The translations under genes were made by a program, and so were the position numbers. Below, piece by piece: positions 1-8,479 of a stretch of 37,360 bases of DNA. The stretch's first letter is position 1. Every line of letters begins with the position of its first letter. The notes beneath the pieces were generated by a model. The model made no database searches, had not been told where the DNA came from, and saw nothing but the letters and a program-made list of their open reading frames with translations. The stretch is from Sulfolobus sp. SCGC AB-777_G06 (lineage in GTDB: Archaea; Thermoproteota; Thermoprotei_A; Sulfolobales; Sulfolobaceae): positions 1 to 37,360 of the forward strand of contig QEFN01000004.1 of assembly GCA_003086555.1 (NCBI GenBank), read 5' to 3'.

Positions 1-21
1 ACCGCCTGGGCTGATGAAAAT

Positions 22-39
22 CTTTAAGTTACGTTAAAG
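22..39. repeat. short perfect inverted repeat downstream of the proteasome gene
   Basis: CTTTAA and TTAAAG flank a 6-nt loop in the 69 bases after the psmB stop codon (psmB reads right to left). An outer GGG/CCC pair could extend it. It may be a fold at the transcript 3' end or chance in AT-rich DNA. Nothing else recognisable lies in bases 1-69. Confidence 0.25.
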
Positions 40-69
40 TCCCATAACTGCTGTAATTAAGATAAATAT

Positions 70-663
70 CTACTCCACTATCTTTATAAATTCTTCATTA
101 ACTTCTCCTTTTTTAATTATAAGTAAATCTATACCATCTCCAGATGTTACATCTCTCTCTATAGAAGCTTTCATAGCTTTTATTACTATTTCCTTAGCCT
201 TGTCTATTGATAGGTTCGGTTTATACTCACTTTCTAAAACACCAATCGCTACTCTTGCCCCAGATCCTACCGCAGCGTAATCATCCTCTATTAATGACCC
301 TATAGGATCTAGTATATACATTTTCGGTCCGTCTTCATCAAACCCTCCAAATAATAGTTCTGAAATGTATGGCATCCATTTATTCTGGTATAAGATCACT
401 GATAATAATTGAGCTGCAGCTTTAGTGCTGATTTTTCTATTATTATACATTTCATAATATCGTATTTCAACGTCCATGATCCTTGTTAACGTTTGTACAT
501 CTCCTATTATTCCTGCACCAGCTATTCCAAAACGACCTATTTTAAACACTTTCTTGGCAGACCTACTTAATACAAAGCTTCCATAACTCAGCCTTCTTTC
601 TCCTGCAAGAAGTATACTATCACTTAATCTCACACCTAAAGCAGTCGCAGGCAATTCCTCCAT
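70..663 (-). CDS. psmB: Proteasome beta subunit, predicted non-catalytic
   Basis: A 197-residue 20S proteasome beta-type subunit that would sit in the inner rings of the proteolytic core. Seen: the beta fold signatures GERRLSYG (about residues 21-28), [16 protein letters not shown], and the [11 protein letters not shown] segment that supplies the conserved Asp and Ser near the active site; the Lys33 equivalent (AKK) is also present. Anchoring on the conserved Gly5, the mature N-terminus reads Ala-Thr-Ala-Leu-Gly instead of Thr-Thr-x-x-Gly, so the nucleophile Thr1 is Ala6 of the precursor. Only five residues precede it. Known: crenarchaea usually carry two beta paralogues, one of them inactive or needing its partner. 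Inferred: this is the structural paralogue, with an active partner elsewhere. ATG start. hisS lies upstream on the same strand, 37 nt away. Confidence 0.93.
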   Translation of the reverse strand: MEELPATALGVRLSDSILLAGERRLSYGSFVLSRSAKKVFKIGRFGIAGAGIIGDVQTLTRIMDVEIRYYEMYNNRKISTKAAAQLLSVILYQNKWMPYISELLFGGFDEDGPKMYILDPIGSLIEDDYAAVGSGARVAIGVLESEYKPNLSIDKAKEIVIKAMKASIERDVTSGDGIDLLIIKKGEVNEEFIKIVE

Positions 664-700
664 AACAAAATAACCCTATTCAACAAAACCCTTTTATCAC

Positions 701-2002
701 TTAAATTATTTGCTTAACATAATCCTCTATGTTACTTTCTGGTATCGTTACCTGAGTTTTGTTTTCTAGGTTTTTAATAGTGACTTTTCTTTCCTCAAAT
801 TCTTTTCTACCTATTATTACCAAGAAAGAATATCCTTCTTCCAAGTATGAAGGAATTAATTTAGATAACGACTGTTCTTTTAGGTTTAACGTTGTTGCAA
901 GACCCAAACGCCTCAGTTTTTCAAGAGTTTTAAATCCGTAAGATATAATGCCTTCGTCATAATTATTGCTGCTTCTATCCTCAGAAAGTATAATCAATAC
1001 GCCTTTTTTAGGTAACTTTTGTGATATTACAGAATTTAACACGAGAGATGTCCTTTCTATCCCCACAGCAAAACCTATTGCTGGCGTATCATTTCCTCCG
1101 TATAGTTCTATTAATCCATCATATCGTCCTCCTCCAGCAATACTGAATGGAACGTTAGGATGTGTAACTTCAAAAATAACTCCAGTATAATATGCTAAAC
1201 CTCTTACAAGCCCTAAATCAACTTTTGTCTTTACTTTTAATTCACTTACTACCTTATTAATAACTCTTATTCTTTCTATCTCCTCTTTAAGCCCTAAATA
1301 TTCATATTTAGAGACCTCTTTTATTACTTCTTCATAAGAATTCTCGTCCATTTTATTTTGCTCTAATAAATACTGTATTAAACTTGTAAATTCGGATTCA
1401 TGTAATTCCTTTACAGCTTCGTCTTTTCTACCCTTGTCTATTAAGTGAAGAATATGCTCTTGTTTACTTTCGTCAATATTCATTTTATTAAAAATCTTTC
1501 TGTAAATTGCAATATTGTTAATTTTAATTTCTATTTCATTAATCAAACCTAAAGAAAAATAGACTTGAATCAATAAGTTAAGAACTTCAATATCGGATAA
1601 TATGTTATTAGATCCTATAAGTTCGATCCCTGCTTGCCTAAACTCTCTATACCTACCATATTGAGGTTCATCATACCTATATACTGTGCCAATGTAGAAC
1701 AGCCTGAGGGGTTTTGGAAGATGTTGCATTCCGTTTAGATAAGCTCTAACTACACTAGGAGTAAACTCAGGCCTTAGTGCTACTTCTCTACCTGCTTTAT
1801 CCTTGAACACGTACATCGTATTTCTTAACTCTTCACCACCTTTTAGTGAGAATAGTTCAAACTCTTCTACTACTGGAGTATAAATTTCTGAGTAACCAGC
1901 TTTAGTCACAACTTCTCTGAAAGTATTTTCGATGAACTTAATCTTCTCTAGTTCTTTCCCGTAATAATCTTTCATTCCTCTTATAGGTTCATATGATATC
2001 AA
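701..2002 (-). CDS. hisS: Histidyl-tRNA synthetase
   Basis: A class II aminoacyl-tRNA synthetase of 433 residues that charges tRNA-His in the cytoplasm. Seen: N-terminal ISYEPIRGMKDYYG; motif 2 region with FRQAGIELIG (about 120-130); the HisA/HisB signatures LVRGLAYYTG (about 265) and AGGGRYDGL (about 290); and a C-terminal anticodon-binding domain containing GVLIIL and the tail motif VTIKNL. Length is normal. The start is TTG at 2002, preceded by a G-rich run (GGGGGGA) that can act as an SD. It overlaps the 3' end of the upstream endonuclease-like ORF by 14 nt, so the two are probably co-transcribed and translationally coupled. Confidence 0.96.
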   Translation of the reverse strand: MISYEPIRGMKDYYGKELEKIKFIENTFREVVTKAGYSEIYTPVVEEFELFSLKGGEELRNTMYVFKDKAGREVALRPEFTPSVVRAYLNGMQHLPKPLRLFYIGTVYRYDEPQYGRYREFRQAGIELIGSNNILSDIEVLNLLIQVYFSLGLINEIEIKINNIAIYRKIFNKMNIDESKQEHILHLIDKGRKDEAVKELHESEFTSLIQYLLEQNKMDENSYEEVIKEVSKYEYLGLKEEIERIRVINKVVSELKVKTKVDLGLVRGLAYYTGVIFEVTHPNVPFSIAGGGRYDGLIELYGGNDTPAIGFAVGIERTSLVLNSVISQKLPKKGVLIILSEDRSSNNYDEGIISYGFKTLEKLRRLGLATTLNLKEQSLSKLIPSYLEEGYSFLVIIGRKEFEERKVTIKNLENKTQVTIPESNIEDYVKQII

Positions 2003-2291
2003 TACTTCCCCCCTTCTTATTTAATTTTATTTCTGATAGAAAATAGTAACTTACATCCCCATATTTATCAACTATAGCTATTACACTTTCCTTATCTACT
2101 TTCGAGGAAAACGCTACAAAATCTTCTATCTCTTTTACGCTAACCTTGTTATTCTCGTTTAAAGTCTTAATTATATATTTCCTACTCCCAGATTCTAAAT
2201 AAATATATTTTCCAGAAATTTTTCCCTTCTTACCCCTTTGTTTTAAATCATTAATAACTATAAATTTATCAATATCATTATTTTCTGTCAT
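1989..2291 (-). CDS. Probable tRNA-splicing endonuclease structural (non-catalytic) subunit
   Basis: About 100 residues. Seen: the segment FIVINDLKQRGKKGK resembles the 'Y.VY.DLKxRGY' motif opening the EndA C-terminal domain, and SSKVDKESVIAIVDKYGDVSYYFL resembles the EndA core ending in 'AVVDexGDVtYY'. The catalytic His and its context are absent, as expected of the structural partner. Known: Sulfolobales splicing endonuclease is a heterotetramer of catalytic and structural subunits with broad substrate range. Start: an ATG at 2291 is about 15 nt downstream of the expected transcript start from the TATA at 2325-2337; a TTG at 2321 would lie too close to that TATA box. The substrate context fits, since two tRNAs in this window contain introns. 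The family call is from motif memory only. Confidence 0.55.
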   Translation of the reverse strand: MTENNDIDKFIVINDLKQRGKKGKISGKYIYLESGSRKYIIKTLNENNKVSVKEIEDFVAFSSKVDKESVIAIVDKYGDVSYYFLSEIKLNKKGGSIDII

Positions 2292-2324
2292 CTGAGTCAG
2301 TATTCTTAGTTTTAGAACCAACTA

Positions 2325-2337
2325 AAAAGTATAATGT
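2325..2337. promoter_or_regulatory. Shared TATA region between the tfb3 and endonuclease-subunit genes
   Basis: AAAAAGTATAATG sits about 26 nt before the tfb3 ATG, the usual spacing for a leaderless Sulfolobus transcript. Read on the other strand it gives ATTATACTTTTT, suitably placed for the leftward gene. One AT-rich element therefore appears to serve both directions. Confidence 0.5.
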
Positions 2338-2355
2338 AGAGACATGTAATATCCT

Positions 2356-2976
2356 ATGGAATGTCCATACTGTAAAAGTAAAAACTTGGTATGGGATTAT
2401 AAGAACGGCGTAATTGTGTGTAGTAGTTGCGGACTTGTGGTGGATCAAATTTTTGATCAAAGTGTATATAATGATTATAATGATGAAATAGAAAATATAT
2501 CTAACAGTAAATACATTACACCACAAGAAATTTTCTTAAATAAATCATTAAATTTTGTAAGTAAAACAAACAAGATATTAGATATAAATATAAAGGTAAA
2601 TAGAGTGAAAAAATCTAGAAAAAATTTCGAAGAAAAATTAATATTTTATAATGGAAGTATAATAAGAGAATCCTCGCTTATACCTTTGAAATATATAGAA
2701 AATAATGAGAAATTATTTATAGTATATGATTTCATTGATCGGATACCTAAGTTTAGGGATAAGCACATAAAATACAAGGTAGCCCTAGCTCTTTATTTCT
2801 ATGATACAGAATTATTTAATAAGATAGAACCTATGCTTGGTATTAGTAAGAAATACTTTAGAAAAATTTTATCTACCGTTAAATCTAAAGAACGTGTTAC
2901 AATAAGGAGTAAAATTGAAGAACTGTTTTCTAAAACAGAACAAAGCATGATATCTGAGAGGTTAACCAATCAATAA
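2356..2976 (+). CDS. tfb3: Transcription factor B paralogue TFB3
   Basis: 206 residues. Seen: an N-terminal zinc ribbon with Cys3, Cys6, Cys22 and Cys25 typical of TFB/TFIIB. The rest has no recognisable pair of cyclin folds and no obvious BRE-reading helix-turn-helix, and is much shorter than TFB1. Known: Sulfolobus TFB3 is strongly induced by UV damage and acts as a co-activator together with TFB1 and TBP, switching on pilus-based DNA exchange genes. The genomic setting (psmB, hisS, tfb3, thermosome) matches what I recall for Sulfolobus tfb3. Likely a leaderless transcript, since the TATA lies about 26 nt before the ATG. Monocistronic; the thermosome gene behind it has its own promoter. Confidence 0.85.
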   Translation: MECPYCKSKNLVWDYKNGVIVCSSCGLVVDQIFDQSVYNDYNDEIENISNSKYITPQEIFLNKSLNFVSKTNKILDINIKVNRVKKSRKNFEEKLIFYNGSIIRESSLIPLKYIENNEKLFIVYDFIDRIPKFRDKHIKYKVALALYFYDTELFNKIEPMLGISKKYFRKILSTVKSKERVTIRSKIEELFSKTEQSMISERLTNQ

Positions 2977-2995
2977 GGAAATAGCTTTGAGAAAA

Positions 2996-3007
2996 ATTTT
3001 TATATAA
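2996..3007 (+). promoter_or_regulatory. Thermosome promoter TATA box
   Basis: TTTTTATATAAC lies about 26 nt before a predicted start near 3028. This gives a short leader that contains the SD AGGTGATA at 3031-3038. A strong TATA plus strong SD fits a highly expressed chaperonin gene. Confidence 0.6.
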
Positions 3008-3044
3008 CCTCTTCTAATGGAAAAACGAACAGGTGATAAAGGAT

Positions 3045-4706
3045 ATGGCATCCACAGCTACAGTAGCAACCACCCCTGAAGGTATCCCAGTTATAATATT
3101 AAAGGAAGGATCAAGTAGAACTTATGGTAAAGAGGCACTAAGAATAAACATTGCTGCTGTAAAAGCAGTAGAAGAAGCCTTGAAGACTACTTATGGACCT
3201 AGAGGAATGGATAAAATGCTAGTAGACAGTCTAGGTGATATAACAATTACTAATGACGGTGCTACCATACTAGACAAAATGGATCTACAACATCCAGCCG
3301 CTAAGCTCCTAGTACAGATAGCAAAGGGGCAAGACGAGGAAACTGCAGACGGTACTAAAACAGCTGTAATATTGTCAGGAGAGTTAGTTAAAAAAGCTGA
3401 AGAATTATTATATAAGGAAATTCATCCAACGATAATTGTCAGCGGATTTAAAAAAGCTGAAGAACAAGCTTTGAAGACCATACAAGAAATTGCTACCAAT
3501 GTCTCAGTAAATGACACAGACGTCCTAAGAAAGGTAGCAATGACATCTTTATATAGTAAGGCTGTAGCTGGCGCAAGAGAGTATCTAGCAGACATAGTAG
3601 TAAAGGCTGTAACACAAGTAGCCGAGTTAAGAGGAAATAAGTGGTACGTTGATCTAGATAACATACAAATAGTAAAGAAACACGGCGGAAGTATAAATGA
3701 TACACAAATAGTGTACGGTATTGTAGTTGATAAAGAAGTAGTACACCCTGGAATGCCAAAGAGAGTTGAAAACGCTAAAATAGCTTTGCTAGACGCCTCA
3801 CTAGAGGTCGAAAAGCCTGAGCTTGACGCTGAAATTAGAATTAATGATCCAACTCAAATGCAGAAGTTCCTTGAAGAAGAAGAGAATATACTCAAAGAGA
3901 AAGTAGAGAAAATAGCCCAGACTGGTGCTAACGTTGTTATATGCCAGAAAGGTATCGATGAAGTAGCTCAGCACTATTTAGCTAAGAAAGGGATTCTGGC
4001 AGTAAGGAGAGCTAAGAAGAGTGACCTCGAAAAACTAGCAAGAGCCACTGGAGGTAGAGTTGTGTCTAACATTGACGAACTAACACCTCAAGACTTAGGA
4101 TATGCTGCACTTGTTGAAGAGAGGAAAGTAGGAGAGGATAAAATGGTATTCGTTGAAGGAGCAAAGAACCCTAAGGCCGTGAGCATATTGATCAGGGGAG
4201 GTTTAGAAAGAGTAGTTGATGAGACTGAAAGAGCTCTAAGAGACGCTCTAGGTACTGTAGCTGATGTAATAAGAGATGGTAGAGCTGTAGCCGGTGGAGG
4301 AGCAGTAGAGATAGAGATAGCAAAGAGATTAAGGAAGTACGCTCCTCAAGTTGGCGGAAAAGAGCAACTAGCCATCGAAGCTTATGCTAACGCATTAGAG
4401 AGCTTAGTTATGATACTCGTAGAGAATGGTGGATATGATCCAATAGATCTAATAGTAAAGTTAAGAAGCGCTCACGAGAATGAAACAAATAAGTGGGTTG
4501 GAATTAACGTTTATACTGGACAGATAGAAGACATGTGGAGGCTAGGAGTAATCGAACCGGCACTAGTTAAGATTAATGCTGTAAAAGCTGCTACAGAAGC
4601 TGCTACATTAATCTTAAGAATAGACGACTTAATAGCTGCTGGTAAGAAGAGTGAAAGTAAAGGAGGAGAAAAAGGAGGAGAAAGTAAGTCCTCCGAAGAA
4701 GACTAA
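3045..4706 (+). CDS. thsB: Thermosome (group II chaperonin) subunit
   Basis: A 553-residue cytosolic ATP-dependent chaperonin that forms a double-ring folding chamber. Seen: [14 protein letters not shown], then [19 protein letters not shown] and the nucleotide-binding GDGT-like segment [14 protein letters not shown] in the equatorial domain; the apical domain near residues 200-370; and [13 protein letters not shown] with a C-terminal equatorial part. The C-terminal tail is rich in Gly, Glu and Ser, as in Sulfolobus TF55. The ATG at 3045 is preferred over the GTG at 3033 because AGGTGATA sits 6-7 nt before it. The subunit type (beta) is assigned from its position next to tfb3. The stop codon overlaps that of the convergent HerA-like gene (CTAA), so both transcripts end in the other gene. 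Confidence 0.95.
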   Translation: MASTATVATTPEGIPVIILKEGSSRTYGKEALRINIAAVKAVEEALKTTYGPRGMDKMLVDSLGDITITNDGATILDKMDLQHPAAKLLVQIAKGQDEETADGTKTAVILSGELVKKAEELLYKEIHPTIIVSGFKKAEEQALKTIQEIATNVSVNDTDVLRKVAMTSLYSKAVAGAREYLADIVVKAVTQVAELRGNKWYVDLDNIQIVKKHGGSINDTQIVYGIVVDKEVVHPGMPKRVENAKIALLDASLEVEKPELDAEIRINDPTQMQKFLEEEENILKEKVEKIAQTGANVVICQKGIDEVAQHYLAKKGILAVRRAKKSDLEKLARATGGRVVSNIDELTPQDLGYAALVEERKVGEDKMVFVEGAKNPKAVSILIRGGLERVVDETERALRDALGTVADVIRDGRAVAGGGAVEIEIAKRLRKYAPQVGGKEQLAIEAYANALESLVMILVENGGYDPIDLIVKLRSAHENETNKWVGINVYTGQIEDMWRLGVIEPALVKINAVKAATEAATLILRIDDLIAAGKKSESKGGEKGGESKSSEED

Positions 4707-6331
4707 GCGATTTTTTTAATTTTAATTAATATATTTTTCCTTATATTAGGAGCTATGAAAACAGCTTCTCCTATATCTAATTTGTCTAATGTGTTAATTT
4801 GTTCTTTATCTAAGCCTATTGAATCTGATACTATCTTCTTATCTAAGTTGGATTTAATAGAATGAATAATCTTTATGCTAGTATTTTTCATAACCTCTGG
4901 ATCTACACTAGAAGGAGATTGTGATACTATACATAAGCCTATATTGAATTTTCTAATTTCTTGTAATGCCCTTTTCAATATCTCATTATTACCATTAAAA
5001 TAATTTTGAGCCTCCTCAACAATTATAACAGCTTTTTTGTCTGGATCCCTAAATCTCTGGTAATATTCGAATAAAAATTTCATTAAATATAACGCATATA
5101 ATCTCCTCAACTTTATGTTATATATGGTACTTAGATCTATAATGTTCCCTCCCTTTAATCTCTCTCCTAAATCGATAAATGAGTCACCTCCATCTATTGA
5201 AAATAACTTCCTACCTTGTGGAGTAGTTAAAACGTATAATTTTCTGCCTAAGGCAAATTTTATATCTCTAATCATGTAAGATTCGGCGTTTATTGATTCT
5301 AGAATTAACTTTAAAGAAGTAGAGTCAAGCCTTCTAACTCGCTTTAGCTGCTCTAATACCAAATACATTAGAAATGTCTGCGGTTCGGTTAACTCTAGTG
5401 CTTCTTTTGTTATCTCTATTATATCTTCAGTGTCTTGCTCTTCATAAGCTATAGGATTAAGTGGAATAATATTATCTTTACCATAGTAGTTAAAATCAGA
5501 TAAGTAATTCTTATACTCACCATGCCAGTCTAATACTACTACATTAAATCCCTTATCAAATAACTCCTTAGCTATCACTGAAGCAGTGTTTGTTTTGCCA
5601 CTTCCAGTAGCACCAAATATTGCAATATGTTTAAACACATCTGATGACAAAAACCCTACAGGAATCTGATAATTATCTATCGTTTTTCCTATCTCGATAT
5701 CATACTTATAATCCAAGAAATCGGATTCTTCAACGCTAAATCTTTTATAAAAAATATAACCTGAAAAGACTACACCACCCATCACCTTAGGAAAGGGCAA
5801 AAAAACACTATCGTTAATGGAGACAGGTTCTAAGGAGATATGAGGAGCAATGCTTTCTACTACATTTTTTAAACTTAAAACTTGTGTAATGAAGTCTGTT
5901 TCATCGTAATCGTTTTGAACCTCTCTATAAAAAATGAATCCACTTCCAGGAAAAGGGTCTAGAGTAGTTAAAATAGCTACATTAACCTTACGTTCTTTAT
6001 GTCTTTTGATAACCTCTATAGCTTGGGAAATCTCTTTCGAGTAGTCGATCTGCTGATTACTTGTCTCCTTACCGATTATTTTAAATGGGACGTAAACGAA
6101 TTCTTTGGAGTTGTACTTAATCCTCTGTATGGAGCCTTTAACTTCAGCTCTAACTATTACATCTTTAACTTTATGATATAAGTTCACTTTAGTTGTAATT
6201 AGCAATAAAATACCTACAATTCCAGATATTAGTAGTAAATAAATTATTGAAATATTAATTATGTGAAGTGAATTAACCAGAATTAGAATACCCATAGCCA
6301 TAAGAACTAGAGAGAAAACTCTACTATCCAT
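4703..6331 (-). CDS. Membrane-anchored HerA/VirB4-type ATPase
   Basis: 542 residues. Seen: two hydrophobic segments at residues 6-20 and 28-46, then a soluble region. Walker A GATGSGKT is at 240-247, followed by VVVLDWHGEY (265-273), typical of HerA/FtsK-like motors. Walker B AVIIVEEAQNYF is at 434-445, then a SQSPSS sensor segment. Known: HerA-FtsK ATPases pump DNA or protein through a ring. Soluble HerA works with the nuclease NurA, but no nurA neighbour is present and this protein is membrane-anchored, so a role in DNA or protein translocation at the membrane is possible but unproven. It is the last gene of a minus-strand run behind eS17, MoaD-like and Cgi121-like genes; the gap to the preceding gene is 18 nt. 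Confidence 0.8.
   Translation of the reverse strand: MDSRVFSLVLMAMGILILVNSLHIINISIIYLLLISGIVGILLLITTKVNLYHKVKDVIVRAEVKGSIQRIKYNSKEFVYVPFKIIGKETSNQQIDYSKEISQAIEVIKRHKERKVNVAILTTLDPFPGSGFIFYREVQNDYDETDFITQVLSLKNVVESIAPHISLEPVSINDSVFLPFPKVMGGVVFSGYIFYKRFSVEESDFLDYKYDIEIGKTIDNYQIPVGFLSSDVFKHIAIFGATGSGKTNTASVIAKELFDKGFNVVVLDWHGEYKNYLSDFNYYGKDNIIPLNPIAYEEQDTEDIIEITKEALELTEPQTFLMYLVLEQLKRVRRLDSTSLKLILESINAESYMIRDIKFALGRKLYVLTTPQGRKLFSIDGGDSFIDLGERLKGGNIIDLSTIYNIKLRRLYALYLMKFLFEYYQRFRDPDKKAVIIVEEAQNYFNGNNEILKRALQEIRKFNIGLCIVSQSPSSVDPEVMKNTSIKIIHSIKSNLDKKIVSDSIGLDKEQINTLDKLDIGEAVFIAPNIRKNILIKIKKIA
4711..4717 (+). terminator. T-rich terminator after thermosome gene
   Basis: A run of seven T residues just after the thermosome stop fits the U-rich 3' ends common in Sulfolobus transcripts. 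It lies inside the last codons of the convergent ATPase gene. Confidence 0.4.
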
Positions 6332-6349
6332 AACGTAGAATGTTAAAAT

Positions 6350-6748
6350 TTAAGAGAGCCACTCCATTGAATGTATTGCATTTATCGACAATTTTATTCT
6401 GTCCTCTCTTGAACGTATCTTAAACTCTTTGTTCTCCCTATCCTTACAACATATAATTTGATACACAACCTCTACTTTTTCATTTTCAGATTTTACTTTA
6501 CTTATAGCCTCATTAATATTTCTATCATGAGTTAAAAGAAGGAGAAAGAGTAGTGGTAGTGACTTAAATCTTTTCTTTATCTCATCTTTGGATAGCAAGT
6601 ACATAAATACCTCACAAGCTTGTTCTAACTCTATATCGCTAGGTAGATAAGGCAATATTTGGGAGACACAATCGTTTTCATATTTAACCAAAGACTTAAC
6701 ATCGATAGCAAAACTATTCAATTTAATGACCTTGACTGTTATTTTCAA
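6350..6748 (-). CDS. Cgi121-like KEOPS subunit
   Basis: 132 residues. Seen: the central LFLLLLTHDRNINEAISKV resembles the conserved Cgi121 helix pattern 'lfLLaGtrqIseAi', and the preceding YLLSKDEIKKRF also fits. Known: Cgi121 binds Bud32 in the KEOPS complex, captures the tRNA 3' end and supports t6A37 synthesis. Slightly shorter than typical Cgi121 (about 150). The TTG start overlaps the stop of the upstream MoaD-like gene (TTGA), implying translational coupling. The identification rests on one motif and length. Confidence 0.6.
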   Translation of the reverse strand: MKITVKVIKLNSFAIDVKSLVKYENDCVSQILPYLPSDIELEQACEVFMYLLSKDEIKKRFKSLPLLFLLLLTHDRNINEAISKVKSENEKVEVVYQIICCKDRENKEFKIRSREDRIKLSINAIHSMEWLS

Positions 6749-7008
6749 CCACCGTGATTAATCGGAATTATTTCTATAATGTCTCCATCTTTTATTTTAT
6801 TATCTTCTAATAATCTGTAATCTTTACCATTAATTAGTATAATATATCCAGATTTAACATTTTTTAACTTATAATCATATAAAATACCTTTATTATTATC
6901 TAGTTTCTTTATAATCTCAATTATAGACTTCTCTTCGCCCTTATATTCTATTTTCTCATTGCCTAAAGTGATGGCTAAAGGTCCCCTAAAAATTATGATT
7001 AAGTTCAT
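6745..7008 (-). CDS. MoaD/ThiS/Urm1-like ubiquitin-fold protein
   Basis: 87 residues with a beta-grasp pattern: IIIFRGPLAITLG, then IIEIIKKLDN, GYIILINGKDYRLL and IKDGDIIEIIPINHGG. It ends in Gly-Gly, the residue pair activated as a thiocarboxylate or conjugated to lysines in MoaD, Urm1 and SAMP proteins. Possible roles are sulfur transfer for molybdopterin or tRNA thiolation, or protein modification. Its neighbours eS17 (3 nt upstream) and the Cgi121-like gene (4-nt overlap) make a translation or tRNA-modification role more attractive than molybdopterin synthesis, but this is inference. Confidence 0.75.
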   Translation of the reverse strand: MNLIIIFRGPLAITLGNEKIEYKGEEKSIIEIIKKLDNNKGILYDYKLKNVKSGYIILINGKDYRLLEDNKIKDGDIIEIIPINHGG

Positions 7009-7011
7009 GCT

Positions 7012-7242
7012 CTACTCTTCACTTTCCTCTTCGGCTACTTCTTTAGTGGCTTGTTCTTTACTTAATTTAGCAAATCTAGTTAAATACCCAGCTATTCTAT
7101 TCTTTACCTTTTTGGATTGAACATCTATGTACATGTCAACTAATTTCTTATTTGAGTAAAAATCTGCTGTAACTTGATCCTTAAATTTCTCATATAATTC
7201 TTGGGCAACTCTCTTTATGTCTTTTGTATAAACATTTCCCAC
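7012..7242 (-). CDS. rps17e: Ribosomal protein eS17
   Basis: A 76-residue small-subunit protein. Seen: GNVYTKDIKRVAQELYEKF at the start and SKKVKNRIAGYLTRF near residue 40, the archaeal/eukaryal S17e signature, with an acidic C-terminal tail. I start it at a GTG (7242), giving MGNVYTKDI as in other Sulfolobus sequences I recall, with GGGGGTAAT a few bases upstream. Longer starts at 7257 or 7275 would add residues the family lacks. First gene of the eS17, MoaD-like, Cgi121-like, HerA-like cluster. Confidence 0.9.
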   Translation of the reverse strand: MGNVYTKDIKRVAQELYEKFKDQVTADFYSNKKLVDMYIDVQSKKVKNRIAGYLTRFAKLSKEQATKEVAEEESEE

Positions 7243-7286
7243 GTTAATTACCCCCATAGTGTTAAAAAGTACCAAGAAAGAAAAAG

Positions 7287-8447
7287 TTAATCATGCGTTT
7301 CTCCAGTCGATTTACCTTTAGTATATATACTTTCTTTCGTCTTATACATGTCTGCTTCTTTCTTAAACCTCGGTTTTAACTTCTCTTGAATTAAAGGTAA
7401 TGTTGTATACTCCATCTCTGTAGGCTCTAATCTGTGAGGCATGAATGGACCGTGTCTTCTCATATAATCTGCTATAACATTTGCTAATCTTCTTGCCTCA
7501 TCAAATGCAGGATCATCGAACAGGTCGCTCGGACCTACTAACTTACCGTTCTTTACGTTAAATCCTAGACCTATTAGCCTTGGAGGACCGTCAAATCTAG
7601 TAGCTCTAGCGTCTCTTTGCGATACAGGCATTAAAGGACCGTAGTGACTACCTCTCATCCAACCAGGGACTAAATGAGGAAATGAAAACGCTTCAAGTGC
7701 TTCACCAAGTGCAGGTAAACCGTGCTGTAACCTAACTATTGTAACTGGGTCGTCCTTCCCAACATATTTTCCTGCTATCAGGTTAAGTCTTTCTATAGCT
7801 ACTACTGCAGCTAATAAATTATCATCATTTCTATATATTCTTCTAATTACATATCTAGCTGGTGTGCCGATTAATGCTAATAGATCGTATAACTCTTGAG
7901 GGGCAGTTAAAGTTACTGCTTCTCCTTCATATACATCTAGAACCTCAAATTTGAACCCGTCGTGCATTGTAGGATCTATAACTAATCCTGGTGTATTGAA
8001 AGGATCAGCAAACATTTTATACAGAGGTAAGTTAAAAGCACCTGGCTCAGTCTTATCAGCCATAAATATAGCTATCGGTTCCGAAATTCTTTCTTCAATG
8101 TCCATTTCTGCAACACCTGGCCCTAAACCTCTAATATTACCAGAGAATGAATCTGATAGAAGATCTTGACCTGCTGCGTATAAGCCTAAATCCCTTGCCA
8201 CTTCCGCTGCTTTTTTAAAAGCATTCCAAGCTGTTTCGTGGACTTTCGGGTCTAATTCTCCTCTAGTATGAGTCATGATTAATTGTAAATCGTCACCTAC
8301 ATGTGTAATATAATAATCTATTAAAATCCCCTGAGCTTTTGCTTCCGCTAATACTTTACTTGCAGCTGCCATAGTGTCTGGATGCACTACGTGATGTCCA
8401 GCTAAGCTTCCAATATCTGCTTTTATAACACTTATAGTAGTTCTCAT
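7287..8447 (-). CDS. fbp: Fructose-1,6-bisphosphate aldolase/phosphatase
   Basis: A 386-residue bifunctional gluconeogenic enzyme. It condenses dihydroxyacetone phosphate with glyceraldehyde 3-phosphate and then dephosphorylates fructose-1,6-bisphosphate to fructose 6-phosphate. Seen: N-terminal TTISVIKADIGSLAGHH, the metal-binding ITHVGDDLQLIMTH, LLSDSFSGNIRGLGPG, the flexible-loop segment with YVIRRIYRN, and PGWMRGSHYGPLMPVS. Full length for the archaeal type V family. It reads close to what I recall of the structurally studied Sulfolobus tokodaii enzyme. ATG start at 8447. It lies between ABCE1 (upstream) and eS17. Confidence 0.97.
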   Translation of the reverse strand: MRTTISVIKADIGSLAGHHVVHPDTMAAASKVLAEAKAQGILIDYYITHVGDDLQLIMTHTRGELDPKVHETAWNAFKKAAEVARDLGLYAAGQDLLSDSFSGNIRGLGPGVAEMDIEERISEPIAIFMADKTEPGAFNLPLYKMFADPFNTPGLVIDPTMHDGFKFEVLDVYEGEAVTLTAPQELYDLLALIGTPARYVIRRIYRNDDNLLAAVVAIERLNLIAGKYVGKDDPVTIVRLQHGLPALGEALEAFSFPHLVPGWMRGSHYGPLMPVSQRDARATRFDGPPRLIGLGFNVKNGKLVGPSDLFDDPAFDEARRLANVIADYMRRHGPFMPHRLEPTEMEYTTLPLIQEKLKPRFKKEADMYKTKESIYTKGKSTGETHD

Positions 8448-8479
8448 TATGCCTTAATACTTAAACAATATAAAAAATT

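Noticed and set aside
8..50. C/D box sRNA starting CTGATGA at 11-17
   Set aside because: No matching D or D' box at proper distance; only the C-like motif and an inverted repeat.
2278..2526. Minus-strand ORF of 82 residues across tfb3
   Set aside because: Overlaps the zinc-ribbon codons of tfb3 and the promoter; composition typical of antisense AT-rich DNA.
4703..6331. HerA of the HerA-NurA end-resection complex
   Set aside because: Two N-terminal membrane helices and no nurA, mre11 or rad50 neighbour; a distinct membrane-bound member of the superfamily is likelier.
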